A DNA stretch of 37,382 bases from Armatimonadota bacterium (GTDB lineage: Bacteria > Armatimonadota > UBA5829 > JAUSEB01): the NCBI GenBank assembly GCA_030649165.1, contig JAUSGG010000040.1, positions 1 to 37,382 of the forward strand, given 5' to 3'. A program made the position numbers and the translations under genes. This document shows, piece by piece, positions 23,605 to 31,990 of this stretch. The notes under the pieces are model-generated. The model searched no databases. It had not been told where the DNA came from and saw only the letters and a list, made by a program, of their open reading frames with translations. The stretch's first letter is position 1; every line of letters begins with the position of its first letter.

Positions 23605-24933
23605 CTATGTTCGGGAATATGCGGAAGCCGGGCAGTTTGACGCTACCGGCCGTCCAGCAGGCAGACTGTGCGCCCAAGGCAGACACGCGAATCCCAGAAA
23701 TGCCCATCCGAGCATACCTCCCGACATGCCGTTGGTCAGAGCCATGGCGACTACGACCAATCCCAACGTTCTGCCAAGAAGCCGATCGTATTGAGTCAAT
23801 CCCGAACCGTGCGGGGGTCTGCGCTTGGCGAAGTTCGTGACCAGCGACAGCCACGTCATGGCGGCCACGCAAACACCCGTGGGAATTCCGTAGGTGACAG
23901 CGTAGAAGTAGAACGACTGATGCGGAGCGCCGCCCGCCAGGTCTATCAAATCCAGTATTTGTCCGCCTACGCCGAATAACGGCTTCGCGATGAGAATATC
24001 CATAGATCGCATGGCGACGGGAATCCTATATCCGTCTTGGCGTACCGCCAGGAAATGGTCTCTGAGGGCTACGAGCACGAAATTATCGGCGCTCGTGCAC
24101 ACGGCCAATACGCCCAGCGCAAGAGTGGATAGAATGACCGCGTATACCAGCTTTCCGGCCGGCTTCCTTTTCAACGGCGCAATCAGCGCGATAAGCCCGA
24201 CAAAAATGCCGATCCAGACTCCGCGCTCCAGAGTGAAAAACGTAGCGGCGATCCCCAAGCCGGCCAGGCACGTTCCGAGGACGCGGATCAGGGTCCCACG
24301 ATGATAGAGCAAGAGGCTTATCCCGACAATCAGGCCTACCGCCGCGTAAAAGGCGAGCTGCGCCGCGCTCTCGAACTGCGCGCTGTCTTTGTATCCGGTG
24401 GTTTCCATTCTCCACACGTCCGGCAAAGCCGCTCCCGCGCTTGTCGGTTGTCGCAGAAACGACAACGGACTGTGGGGAAAAACGATGATTCCGCAGCCGA
24501 CTATCAAGTGAACGGCCACCGCGCTAACCAGAACGATTCGGGCGGAACGATTATTGTAGTACGCCAGCGCGAAAATTACTCCCGGTATGGCGCCCAGGCT
24601 GGTGTAGATCGTTTCGATCTTGCTCGCGTCGCTGGAGAACATCGAAAGAGCTATCCAACCGCTGGCTCCCGCGGCTAACAGCGCTATCTGGAAGACGCGG
24701 CGGGAAACGATGGAGGTATTGCGCCGAATCCAGAGGGTGTGCAGCGTCTTGAACACCGCCAGGAAATAGCCCGCGTATATCAAGGGAACCAGTATGCCAA
24801 ACGAGCCGGCTATAGCCGCGCCGACGCCCGGCGCCTCCATCGGCAGGAACAACGCCAGCACGGCCAGCGCGAACGGATATCGCACCAGCAGAAAAAGGAT
24901 CAACATCATTAATGGCATTACCGCAAGCGACAT
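23605..24933 (-). CDS. O-antigen ligase/polymerase-like membrane protein
   Basis: 442 residues with about 10-12 predicted hydrophobic helices, starting V-M-P-L-M-M-L-I-L-F-L-L-V. A large extracytoplasmic loop follows the V-C-T-S-A-D-N segment and contains R-D-H-F-L, then the F-G-V-G-G region typical of Wzy_C/WaaL proteins. It either polymerises repeat units (Wzy) or joins the glycan to lipid A core or another acceptor (WaaL-like); the sequence alone does not decide. With an ABC exporter in the locus a ligase role is natural, while the Wzz-type kinase favours polymerase. ATG 24933 follows GAGG at 6 bases. Confidence 0.8.
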   Translation of the reverse strand: MSLAVMPLMMLILFLLVRYPFALAVLALFLPMEAPGVGAAIAGSFGILVPLIYAGYFLAVFKTLHTLWIRRNTSIVSRRVFQIALLAAGASGWIALSMFSSDASKIETIYTSLGAIPGVIFALAYYNNRSARIVLVSAVAVHLIVGCGIIVFPHSPLSFLRQPTSAGAALPDVWRMETTGYKDSAQFESAAQLAFYAAVGLIVGISLLLYHRGTLIRVLGTCLAGLGIAATFFTLERGVWIGIFVGLIALIAPLKRKPAGKLVYAVILSTLALGVLAVCTSADNFVLVALRDHFLAVRQDGYRIPVAMRSMDILIAKPLFGVGGQILDLIDLAGGAPHQSFYFYAVTYGIPTGVCVAAMTWLSLVTNFAKRRPPHGSGLTQYDRLLGRTLGLVVVAMALTNGMSGGMLGWAFLGFACLPWAHSLPAGRPVASNCPASAYSRT

Positions 24934-24985
24934 AAGAAACCTCGCTAAAGACGAGTAAGTAAGTGGCTAGCAACTAACAAGTTCA

Positions 24986-26233
24986 TCACGCGATAAGTCT
25001 TGCCGCTCCGGCAACGGACGCCTCTTGTCCGGCGGCGCAGTCGATTGCTTCCAAATCTTCCTTTACGTCCGCGATGAAGCTTTCCGCGAACGCCTCTTTG
25101 CTAAATGGGTAGAAACTCTCGGATTCGACGAACGCCTTTCCGGCCTCACGGTACCTCATTCGGTCATCTTCCGTGAGCGATTGGAGATACGCATGCAGAT
25201 CCGCGTAAGTCGTAAACTCGCGGCGGTCGATATAACACTCTTTAGGGACCCATTTCTCGATTTCCGGCTCGCCCCAGTACACGGGGATCGTTCCCACGAA
25301 CAGGCAGTCCAGCATCTTCTCCGTGATGTATCCGCGAATCCTGAAATTCTCGTAAGCGAGCGCGAAATGGTACTGCGAGAGCGTATCGTACTTGCTCCCG
25401 CACGTTCCCTTGTAAGCGTTAAGTATATGCTTAGCGGCCCTGCGCGTTTGCAGGCCGGACAGCCACCTGCCGAACGATCTAACGCTTGGGCGCCGCGCGA
25501 TTCTCAACAAGCCGAGCAACGGCGACTGAAGACACGCTTCGCGCCAGCGATGGCCGTAAAGGTCTATAAGCGACCGCTCCCCGAAGTAATCCAGCGCGCG
25601 GATTCGTTCCGAGTAGAGCTCGTATTGGCGCATCGGTGAGTAATTGGGCGAGTTAATCATCACCAGGAACTTCCTGTCCCGATTGCCCCAGTACTCGTCC
25701 AGAGGTCCGCTCGGCGAATTAGGGTAGAAGAATTGGCGCGCGGAAAACTCCGTCGGTACGTTTTTCAGTTCCCCGATCGCATCCGAGAGCGGACTTGCGT
25801 ACACTCGTCGATATATACCGGACAAGGCGTCTAAACGCCTGTATGGGCTTCTTGCGTTGAACGAAGCGTCAACCGGCGGCTCCGGCAAATAGTACGAACC
25901 GAAGCAGATGTCGTTACGTGAACCGAGTCTCTCGTGGAGTTTACTGTCAGAGTTGACCGTGTTCACGATGAAAACGACGTCGTCCCGCTCCTCGGCAGGT
26001 ATGAAGTCGGTAGTGTGAGCCTCGATACCTTCCTTCCTGAGTTCGATCTTCAGGCTCGTCCATACGTCGAGTACGCCGTCCCTGTTCAGGAGACTCTCGG
26101 AGTTATCGAACAGCTTGTCGTCGAGCAACAAATGCGTGTATGGCTCGATGAACACTACCGGCTTGCCGTTTTGCCGATACACTTCCCTGTGAGGCGAACA
26201 CAAGGTATCGCCCCTACAAATGCGATCCGTCAT
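24986..26233 (-). CDS. family 10 glycosyltransferase (fucosyltransferase), copy 2
   Basis: 415 residues. The GT10 donor-binding block is clear: F-A-L-A-Y-E-N-F, then G-Y-I-T-E-K, then F-V-G-T-I-P-V-Y-W-G. Bacterial members (as in Helicobacter) add L-fucose alpha-1,3 or 1,4 to GlcNAc. ATG 26233 has AAGGAG 7 bases upstream. Codons 6-15 (R-G-D-T-L-C-S-P-H) are encoded by a dispersed GEHKVRPY-type repeat, so the N-terminus is repeat-derived; the conserved fold starts at about K-P-V-V-F. It follows the other GT10 gene by 11 bases. The two are only distantly alike outside the donor block, so they probably fucosylate different positions. Confidence 0.88.
   Translation of the reverse strand: MTDRICRGDTLCSPHREVYRQNGKPVVFIEPYTHLLLDDKLFDNSESLLNRDGVLDVWTSLKIELRKEGIEAHTTDFIPAEERDDVVFIVNTVNSDSKLHERLGSRNDICFGSYYLPEPPVDASFNARSPYRRLDALSGIYRRVYASPLSDAIGELKNVPTEFSARQFFYPNSPSGPLDEYWGNRDRKFLVMINSPNYSPMRQYELYSERIRALDYFGERSLIDLYGHRWREACLQSPLLGLLRIARRPSVRSFGRWLSGLQTRRAAKHILNAYKGTCGSKYDTLSQYHFALAYENFRIRGYITEKMLDCLFVGTIPVYWGEPEIEKWVPKECYIDRREFTTYADLHAYLQSLTEDDRMRYREAGKAFVESESFYPFSKEAFAESFIADVKEDLEAIDCAAGQEASVAGAARLIA
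26192..26217. repeat. GEHKVRPY-type repeat, copy 3, in a GT10 N-terminus
   Basis: AGGCGAACACAAGGTATCGCCCC, the same repeat as at 20588 with one extra base in the middle. It is read in frame in the N-terminus of the downstream GT10 gene. Confidence 0.8.
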
Positions 26234-26244
26234 CTCATTTCTCC

Positions 26245-27390
26245 TTAGAGACAACCAGCAGCCTCTCTGGGCCCGGATTCACAGGCGAACACAAGGTTCG
26301 CCCCTACAGCCGGCGTATCCCATAGCAACTTGGCGATTATATCGTTGAACGATCCTTTCGGAGTCCAGGCTCCGAAGGCTTCACTGTCGAGAAATTCCTG
26401 GCCTGCTCGCTGCATCTTGTTGAACTCAGCCGAAGTCATCGACTTCATAAACGTGTGCAGGGCGCTAAAGTCCGGGATGTCCTTCATCCAAATGAAAGCG
26501 CTCCGAGGCACGTACTCATCGACATTTGTAGCGCCGAGGTAGATGGGTATCGTGCCGCTGACAAAGCAATCGAAAATCTTCTCGGTCATGTAGCCGGGAC
26601 GGTTAAACTGGTTCTCGTAGCAGAGACAGAATCTATAATGAGACAGTGTTTCATCCTTGTCGGGCACAGTCCCGATATAAGATCGGAATGGCCGCCAGCC
26701 TCCTAATATGTCCCTGAAATAAGAAGCAATCATTTTCGGCGAGAGAAGGGCCGTGCTCCCGGCTCGCCACAGAGTCAGTTTGGAACCGTTTCTTGTCGTC
26801 TTGCTTATAAGCGCTTGTTTTAGCGCGTAAATCGCTTGCTGTCGAGTCAGCGCGTTATCGTTCCAGTTGGGGCCGTAGAGATCGAAGTCATCTACGGAAT
26901 CGAAGAACCTTATCGCTTTTCGCCTATAGGTGAATCCCTCTCCATCCACATAGCTGAACTTATTGCTGTTTATCATTGCCGCGAGCTTGCGTTCCTCGAA
27001 GCCCGGCAGTGAGGATAGGCGTCTCATTATTTGCGGCCATTTCAATTTGAAAAACCGGACATTGTCTACCAGGTCGTCACGCGAGGTGAATATGGTCCCG
27101 AAATGCTGCCAGACGCGAGGATTATATTGGTCGGGACGTGTTACCTCCGGCTCAAAGAGGAAAAGAACCAGTCGGTCAGGCGTAACACCCGCGGCCAGGC
27201 ACTTCAGCAGCAATTCGCGGTTTAGGTCATAAAAGAGAATTCTGTCCGCGCTTCGGATGTCACCCAGGTCCACCGTGCACATACTTATGCCGCGTTCCGC
27301 CATCAGATCACGCAGCGTCCCAGTTGGCCCATCAAACATCGCATTACCGAGGTAATTATTGCTGAAAGGACTCAAAAGATAAGTTGTCAC
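26245..27390 (-). CDS. family 10 glycosyltransferase (fucosyltransferase), copy 1
   Basis: 381 residues. The C-terminal half has the GT10 block F-C-L-C-Y-E-N, G-Y-M-T-E-K-I-F-D-C-F, S-G-T-I-P-I-Y-L-G, which binds GDP-fucose. The N-terminal half is variable, as expected for the acceptor domain. The last ~20 residues (G-A-N-L-V-F-A-C-E and on) come from a GEHKVRPY-type repeat and the bases after it; the native C-terminus probably ended near L-L-W-D-T-P-A. The start is GTG 27390 after GGAGGGG. A heptamer-repeat gap of 51 bases separates it from the wzt gene. Confidence 0.87.
   Translation of the reverse strand: MTTYLLSPFSNNYLGNAMFDGPTGTLRDLMAERGISMCTVDLGDIRSADRILFYDLNRELLLKCLAAGVTPDRLVLFLFEPEVTRPDQYNPRVWQHFGTIFTSRDDLVDNVRFFKLKWPQIMRRLSSLPGFEERKLAAMINSNKFSYVDGEGFTYRRKAIRFFDSVDDFDLYGPNWNDNALTRQQAIYALKQALISKTTRNGSKLTLWRAGSTALLSPKMIASYFRDILGGWRPFRSYIGTVPDKDETLSHYRFCLCYENQFNRPGYMTEKIFDCFVSGTIPIYLGATNVDEYVPRSAFIWMKDIPDFSALHTFMKSMTSAEFNKMQRAGQEFLDSEAFGAWTPKGSFNDIIAKLLWDTPAVGANLVFACESGPREAAGCL
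26283..26307. repeat. GEHKVRPY-type repeat, copy 4, writes a GT10 C-terminus
   Basis: AGGCGAACACAAGGTTCGCCCC, direct orientation relative to copy 3, which lies 65 bases to the left. It is read in frame as V-G-A-N-L-V-F-A at the C-terminus of the upstream GT10 gene. Confidence 0.85.
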
Positions 27391-27407
27391 GTAGCCCCTC
27401 CCGTTTG

Positions 27408-27435
27408 GAAGAAGTTAGGAGTTAGGGGGAGTTAG
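27408..27435. repeat. GAGTTAG heptamer repeats between wzt and GT10 genes
   Basis: GAAGTTAG, GAGTTAG and GGGAGTTAG follow each other, the same heptamer (CTAACTC on the other strand) found around the thi genes at 34493-34539, 35646-35662 and 36008-36066. Confidence 0.6.
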
Positions 27436-27441
27436 AAACCC

Positions 27442-28785
27442 CTAAATCCCAACCCTCACATCCGATCGTTCGGGGTCCGCAACCCCGGATGTTTCTTGCA
27501 ACCCGCTCGATCCCTCAACGTGAAACCCGTCTCTCTCAAGCCTCCAGTTCGGCACTTCGTGCACTACGGCCGCGTGTGACGACAATCGCCGGTACACTTG
27601 CGGACCGCCTTCCGCAACCTGGAAGTACAGAGCATTCTGGATGAACTCAAGGGTCTCCGTGGGTGTATCGATCGACAGATCGGTCAACACATACTGACCC
27701 GGATACAGCGCCAACCTTGGGAAAGTTGCTTTGAACGTGATCTTCCCGAACAAATCGGTCGGGTGGAACCCGGCGTCGCGGGTTACACAATGATATATAT
27801 TGCCCGATGTAACCGACCGGATGATGAAGCCTATCTGCGCGGCCTTTACCCGCTTGGTGAACTCGACGTCGAAGCACAGGCAAGCCTCGTCGCCGATGAA
27901 GAACGTGTCGCATACGTCGCCTGACGCATTGGTGAGAAAGACTCGCCGGAACCGGACGCCGGTATTTTCGTCGGAAGTCTCGTCCGCATTGGAGGTCGGG
28001 CCGATAAGGTCTATACTTCCATTGCGTTGTGAGATGGCCGCCATGTAACGCTTTACGGCATCCTGCGCGGAGCCGAAATAGTCCAGTCTTCCGTGGTCTA
28101 TGATGGCTCCTTTGGAGCACAGTTGGCTGATTGCGGCCATGTTATGACTTACGAACAAGACAGTTCTACCGGACCTTGCTACTTCGCCCATTTTGCCGAG
28201 GCATTTCTTCTGAAACTCCATATCACCAACAGCGAGGACTTCGTCCACCACGAGTATCTCCGGTTCGAGATGGGCCGCGACCGCAAAGGCCAGGCGAACG
28301 TACATTCCGCTGGAGTAACGCTTCACCGGAGTGTCGAGGAACCTCTCGACTTCAGCGAACGCCGCGATGTCGTCGAACTTGCGCGCGATCTCTTTGCAAC
28401 TCATGCCGAGTATTGCGCCGTTCAGGTAGATATTCTCTCTTCCCGTAAGCTCGGGATGGAACCCCGTGCCGACCTCCAGCAGGCTGGCTACGCGCCCGCG
28501 CATAACGATCCTGCCTTCCGTGGGAGGCGTTATCTTGGACAGGATTTTGAGCAACGTGCTCTTTCCCGCTCCGTTTCGCCCAATGACGCCGACGGCCTCG
28601 CCCTCGGAGACGTCAAAGTTCACGTCCTTCAGCGCCCAAAGTTCGGTTTGAGCCCGGCGAGCTCGCATGGCCGCGGGTGAAAGCCACTTGGCGATCTCAT
28701 CCCGAAGCGAAAGGTACGGCTCCTTGCCGGCGCCGATCCGGTAGCGTTTGCTGATGTTTTGTATCTCAATAACAGGCTTTGTCAT
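27442..28785 (-). CDS. wzt: polysaccharide ABC transporter ATP-binding protein Wzt
   Basis: 447 residues. ATPase with Walker A G-R-N-G-A-G-K-S-T (69-77), signature Y-S-S-G-M (157-161) and Walker B I-L-V-V-D-E-V-L-A-V-G-D (177-188), as in the Wzt/TagH group. From about 285 on is a Wzt-type C-terminal beta-sandwich (F-L-T-N-A-S-G-D, then F-I-G-D-E-A-C-L-C-F-D-V-E-F), which in known O-antigen exporters recognises the modified chain end. The terminal methyltransferase nearby could make such a cap. ATG 28785 lies 2 bases after the wzm stop with no good ribosome site, so coupling is likely. The end after W-R-L-E-R is of low complexity and may be repeat-derived. Confidence 0.93.
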   Translation of the reverse strand: MTKPVIEIQNISKRYRIGAGKEPYLSLRDEIAKWLSPAAMRARRAQTELWALKDVNFDVSEGEAVGVIGRNGAGKSTLLKILSKITPPTEGRIVMRGRVASLLEVGTGFHPELTGRENIYLNGAILGMSCKEIARKFDDIAAFAEVERFLDTPVKRYSSGMYVRLAFAVAAHLEPEILVVDEVLAVGDMEFQKKCLGKMGEVARSGRTVLFVSHNMAAISQLCSKGAIIDHGRLDYFGSAQDAVKRYMAAISQRNGSIDLIGPTSNADETSDENTGVRFRRVFLTNASGDVCDTFFIGDEACLCFDVEFTKRVKAAQIGFIIRSVTSGNIYHCVTRDAGFHPTDLFGKITFKATFPRLALYPGQYVLTDLSIDTPTETLEFIQNALYFQVAEGGPQVYRRLSSHAAVVHEVPNWRLERDGFHVEGSSGLQETSGVADPERSDVRVGI

Positions 28786-28787
28786 GG

Positions 28788-29627
28788 TTACACTATGTCC
28801 GCGAAATATCGTTCCGCGCTTCGGAAGTAATAAAGGCCGAAGACGAAAAACAGCGCGCTCATCAGGGTCGACACGCCAAGAATTCTCCAGTCTACGGACT
28901 GGTGGCTCAACAGCGCCGTCCGGGCGGAGCTTATCACGCCGGAGATAGGATTGAGCCAGAGCATCACGACTTTGACAATCGGATGCTTGTCCAGGGCCTG
29001 GGCCGAATATACAACAGGCGTAACGAACATCAATGTCGATATGAAGAACGGAAGCGCATGGCGCACGTCCCTGTATTTCACGTTCAATGAAGCGGCGAAC
29101 AGCCCCATTCCCAGAGCGCAAATGACCGCGCAAGCCAGTAGGAGCGGGAAGATCAGCAGGCCGATCAGAGACGGGCAATACCCGTAGTAGATCATCATGC
29201 CTGTCAGAATGACCGTCCCTATGCCGAAATCTACCAGGCCGGTTGTGGCCGCCGTGGCCGGAACTATCAGCCGCGGGAAGTAAATCTTTTGTATCAGACC
29301 CGCGTTTGAGATCATCGAGTTGGCCGAGCCGGTCAGCGTTTCGCTGTAATAACGCCAGAACAGGAGTCCCACATACAGGAACACCGGATACGGCGCGTCG
29401 AACTGGGTGGGGACGTTCCCGATGACGTGAAAGATGAACGTGAACACGACCATCGTCACGAACGGCTGAAGCACCGCCCAGAATATGCCCAATATCGTCT
29501 GCTTGTAGCGGACTGCTATGTCGCGCCTGGCCAGAACGAAAAAGAGATCGCGATACCTCTTAAGCTCCCGCCAGTCAATCGAAATAAGCCTCCCCGGAGG
29601 CGCTATCACATATTCCAGATCAGACAC
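28788..29627 (-). CDS. wzm: polysaccharide ABC transporter permease Wzm
   Basis: 279 residues with six hydrophobic helices of the ABC-2 type: V-L-Q-P-F-V-T-M-V-V-F-T-F-I-F, then F-L-Y-V-G-L-L-F-W, and four more. The N-terminal amphipathic R-Y-R-D-L-F-F-V-L-A-R-R-D-I-A-V-R-Y-K, and N-V-K-Y-R-D-V, are family marks. It forms the membrane channel that flips a lipid-linked polysaccharide to the periplasm. The start is GTG 29627 after AAGGAA. Wzt follows directly. A 201-base gap holding a TTAGTGG-type inverted repeat separates it from the ColD-like gene upstream. Confidence 0.93.
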   Translation of the reverse strand: MSDLEYVIAPPGRLISIDWRELKRYRDLFFVLARRDIAVRYKQTILGIFWAVLQPFVTMVVFTFIFHVIGNVPTQFDAPYPVFLYVGLLFWRYYSETLTGSANSMISNAGLIQKIYFPRLIVPATAATTGLVDFGIGTVILTGMMIYYGYCPSLIGLLIFPLLLACAVICALGMGLFAASLNVKYRDVRHALPFFISTLMFVTPVVYSAQALDKHPIVKVVMLWLNPISGVISSARTALLSHQSVDWRILGVSTLMSALFFVFGLYYFRSAERYFADIV

Positions 29628-29721
29628 TACCAGGTTCCTTTCAACAACACGGCAGTTTGCGGCACGAACTTGTTCTTACGAGGAAACCGGGAAAGGGAAT
29701 AAAGGGGAAAAGAGAGTGACT

Positions 29722-29780
29722 AGTGGTTGGTGGTTAGTGGAGGCAAGATACCAACCACTAATCACTAACCACGAACCACT
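29722..29780. repeat. GTTAGTGG / CCACTAAC imperfect inverted repeat
   Basis: TAGTGGTTGGTGGTTAGTGG on the left faces CCAACCACTAATCACTAACC and further CCAC on the right, across about 10 bases. It fills part of the 201-base gap between wzm and the ColD-like gene and could form a long stem in the mRNA. Confidence 0.6.
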
Positions 29781-29828
29781 CCTTTCCCGTTTTCCTGTCT
29801 TTCGCGCTTTCCTCGCCAAAAAGCTTTC

Positions 29829-31043
29829 TTAGGTTTGGCAAGCACATTCGGCGAGGGTAGGCCGGCTGCCTGATACGGATCTCGCGCAGGTTTCGAGAAG
29901 CTCCTTCAGGCCGGACAGTTCCTCGGAGATGTCGTAATGATGGTTTCCGACGAAGAAGCCGTCGTTGTCGACTTTTTCCGCGTTCTTCAGGTCGCCGTGT
30001 ATCTCGTAGTCGAAGTATTGGATGACCGGGTTTTTCGTGAAGTCGCCGGCGACTATTGGCCTGCACTCCACACCGGCTTCCATTAGTCGCTTCACGACCT
30101 GCTCTCGCCGACCGGCCAGGCAGCCTTCGAGGATCAACGAGAAGCCGAACCAAGAACTATCGCCTAAGGGTTTCTGAACGCGCACGTAGTCCAGATTGCC
30201 GAAGAGTTCGACGAAATGCCGGGCGTTCCGCCTGCGCGCGGCCAGAAGACCGCCGAGCTTATCGAGCTGCTCGATCCCGATCGCCGCCGAGACTTCGAGT
30301 GGTCTTACATTGTAGCCCGGAAGGACGAACCGATACATTTCGCGGAACGGGTCGTCGTCTTTGTCGCGCACGAAGTTCTTCGCGGGCAGTTCCCTGGTCC
30401 AGCCGTGCGCCCTAAGCGACACGATGATTTGATAGAGTTCTTCGTCGTCAGTCAGGACCACTCCGCCTTCCATCGTGCACATGTGATGTGAGAAGAACGT
30501 GCTGAAAGTCCCGCAGACTCCGAACGTCCCGGTGTATTTGCCTTCGTAGACGGCGCCCATGGACTCGCAGTTGTCTTCCAAAAGCACAAGGTTTCGGTCG
30601 GCGCATATCTCCCGTAGCCGGTTGAAGTCGTTAGACGCGCCGAGGATGTTCGGCGCGAATATGGCTCGTGTCCGCGGCGTTATCGCCTCTTCGACGGCGT
30701 CCAGGTCCATGTTGAGCGTATCCAAATCCACATCCACGAAGCGGAGTTTGAACCCGTATTGGTGCACTGGGTAGTAGGTCGTGCCCCAGGAAACCGCCGG
30801 GACAATGACTTCATCGCCCGGCATGAGCGGGTTCCGTTTGTACCGCATAGCGGCGACGGCCAACAGATTGGCCGAAGATCCGGAATTGACCATCACGGCG
30901 AATCGCGCGCCGAAATACTCGGCGAATCTCCGCTCGAACTCTTTCACCTGTGGGCCCATCGTGTACCGGCCCGCTCTCAGTACGCTGTCGACGGCCTCGA
31001 TCTCACGATCATCCCAGGTTGAACTGGCTAAAGAGTATCTCAA
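29829..31043 (-). CDS. ColD-like PLP enzyme, GDP-4-keto-6-deoxymannose 3-dehydratase type
   Basis: 404 residues of the DegT fold, but the cofactor lysine is replaced: the motif reads S-T-F-F-S-H-H-M-C-T-M-E-G-G with H186 in the lysine position (compare S-P-T-K before E-G-G in the DegT enzyme at 6460-7644). A histidine there is the mark of sugar 3-dehydratases such as ColD, which remove the C3 hydroxyl of GDP-4-keto-6-deoxymannose on the way to colitose, and of RfbH/E1. Its substrate is the product of GMD, encoded two genes upstream. TTG 31043 has AAGGAG 8 bases upstream and a TTGA overlap with the reductase gene. The longer frame to 31544 is a shadow of that gene. Confidence 0.82.
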   Translation of the reverse strand: MRYSLASSTWDDREIEAVDSVLRAGRYTMGPQVKEFERRFAEYFGARFAVMVNSGSSANLLAVAAMRYKRNPLMPGDEVIVPAVSWGTTYYPVHQYGFKLRFVDVDLDTLNMDLDAVEEAITPRTRAIFAPNILGASNDFNRLREICADRNLVLLEDNCESMGAVYEGKYTGTFGVCGTFSTFFSHHMCTMEGGVVLTDDEELYQIIVSLRAHGWTRELPAKNFVRDKDDDPFREMYRFVLPGYNVRPLEVSAAIGIEQLDKLGGLLAARRRNARHFVELFGNLDYVRVQKPLGDSSWFGFSLILEGCLAGRREQVVKRLMEAGVECRPIVAGDFTKNPVIQYFDYEIHGDLKNAEKVDNDGFFVGNHHYDISEELSGLKELLETCARSVSGSRPTLAECACQT

Positions 31044-31990
31044 TGGACCAACTCCTTCTCCATGCTCAGATGGTATTCGTATGTCTTGCGAATGCCTTCG
31101 GTCGGCCCGGTCCTGGGGTTCCAGCCATAATCGTAAGCGCGACTGGAATCCAGAAGCTTCGTGGCCATACCGACGGGTCTGGACGTATCGAAGGTGAATT
31201 CTCCGTCCCAGCCCAGCGCCTCGGCCGCCATAGTGTAGTAATCCAGGACGCTGTGGTCCTTGCCGTACCCGACGTTCAGATAGTCCGGCAGACGGTCCAT
31301 AAACTCCAGGCAATCGCACATGAAGTCGGTGAGGTCGTCGATGTACAAGAACTCCCTGCGCGCGCTGCCGTCGCCCCATATCTCGATAGTCTTGGCGCCG
31401 GTGGTCTGAGCTTTGCGAATCTTGTCTACTATCGCGGCTATAAGGTGGCTCGATTCGGGCCTGAAGTGGTCGCCGGGGCCGTAGAGATTGCACGGTATGA
31501 GCGTCTTGTAGTTCACGCCGTATTGCCTGCCGCAATATTCGCAAAGCTTGGCGCCGGAAATCTTAGCGAGCGCGTAGCCTTCGTTGGTCGGCTCAAGCGG
31601 GGCCGCAAGCAGATATTCTTCCTTCAGAGGGTTGTTGTAGTCTTTTGGATACATGCAGGAACTGCCGGTGTACAGCAAGTCGCGCACGCCGGCTTCCAGC
31701 GCAGCGCAGATCACGTTGTCATTGATCCTGAGATTCTCAACAAGAAAGCCGACCGGATCTCCGATATTCGCCTGTATCCCACCGACCTTCCCGGCGGTGA
31801 GGATCACTAAGTCGGGCTTCTCCGCGCGCATGAGTTCGCTTACAGCCGCGGCGTCGGTAAGATTGACTTCGCGCCTCGTTCGCAGCAACAGGTTATCATA
31901 GCCGCGCGCGGTCAGGCGGCGGGCAATGGACGAACCCACCAAGCCGGTGTGACCGGCTACGTAAATCTTGGCGTCTTTGGCGATTGTCAT
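31040..31990 (-). CDS. fcl: GDP-L-fucose synthase or GDP-L-colitose synthase (epimerase/reductase)
   Basis: 316-residue short-chain dehydrogenase. NADPH motif G-H-T-G-L-V-G (13-19), S-S-C-M-Y-P (110-115), Y139-x3-K143 in Y-A-L-A-K, and the catalytic histidine H182 in S-S-H-L-I. The serine/cysteine, lysine and histidine of Fcl (GMER) are all present. The enzyme epimerises C3/C5 and reduces C4 to give GDP-L-fucose. ColC, which makes GDP-L-colitose, is a close homologue that cannot be told apart by eye, and the ColD-like gene directly downstream makes that a real alternative. ATG overlaps the gmd stop (ATGA). Three fucosyltransferase-family genes downstream fit either product. Confidence 0.88.
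   Translation of the reverse strand: MTIAKDAKIYVAGHTGLVGSSIARRLTARGYDNLLLRTRREVNLTDAAAVSELMRAEKPDLVILTAGKVGGIQANIGDPVGFLVENLRINDNVICAALEAGVRDLLYTGSSCMYPKDYNNPLKEEYLLAAPLEPTNEGYALAKISGAKLCEYCGRQYGVNYKTLIPCNLYGPGDHFRPESSHLIAAIVDKIRKAQTTGAKTIEIWGDGSARREFLYIDDLTDFMCDCLEFMDRLPDYLNVGYGKDHSVLDYYTMAAEALGWDGEFTFDTSRPVGMATKLLDSSRAYDYGWNPRTGPTEGIRKTYEYHLSMEKELVH

Noticed and set aside
27442-29178. 578-residue Wzt with an N-terminal extension
   Set aside because: The extension is a shadow of the wzm gene; the ATPase starts normally at ATG 28785.
29829-31544. 571-residue ColD-like protein with an N-terminal extension
   Set aside because: The first 167 residues are the reductase gene read in another frame, of low complexity and rich in Arg; TTG 31043 has a good ribosome site and a TTGA overlap.
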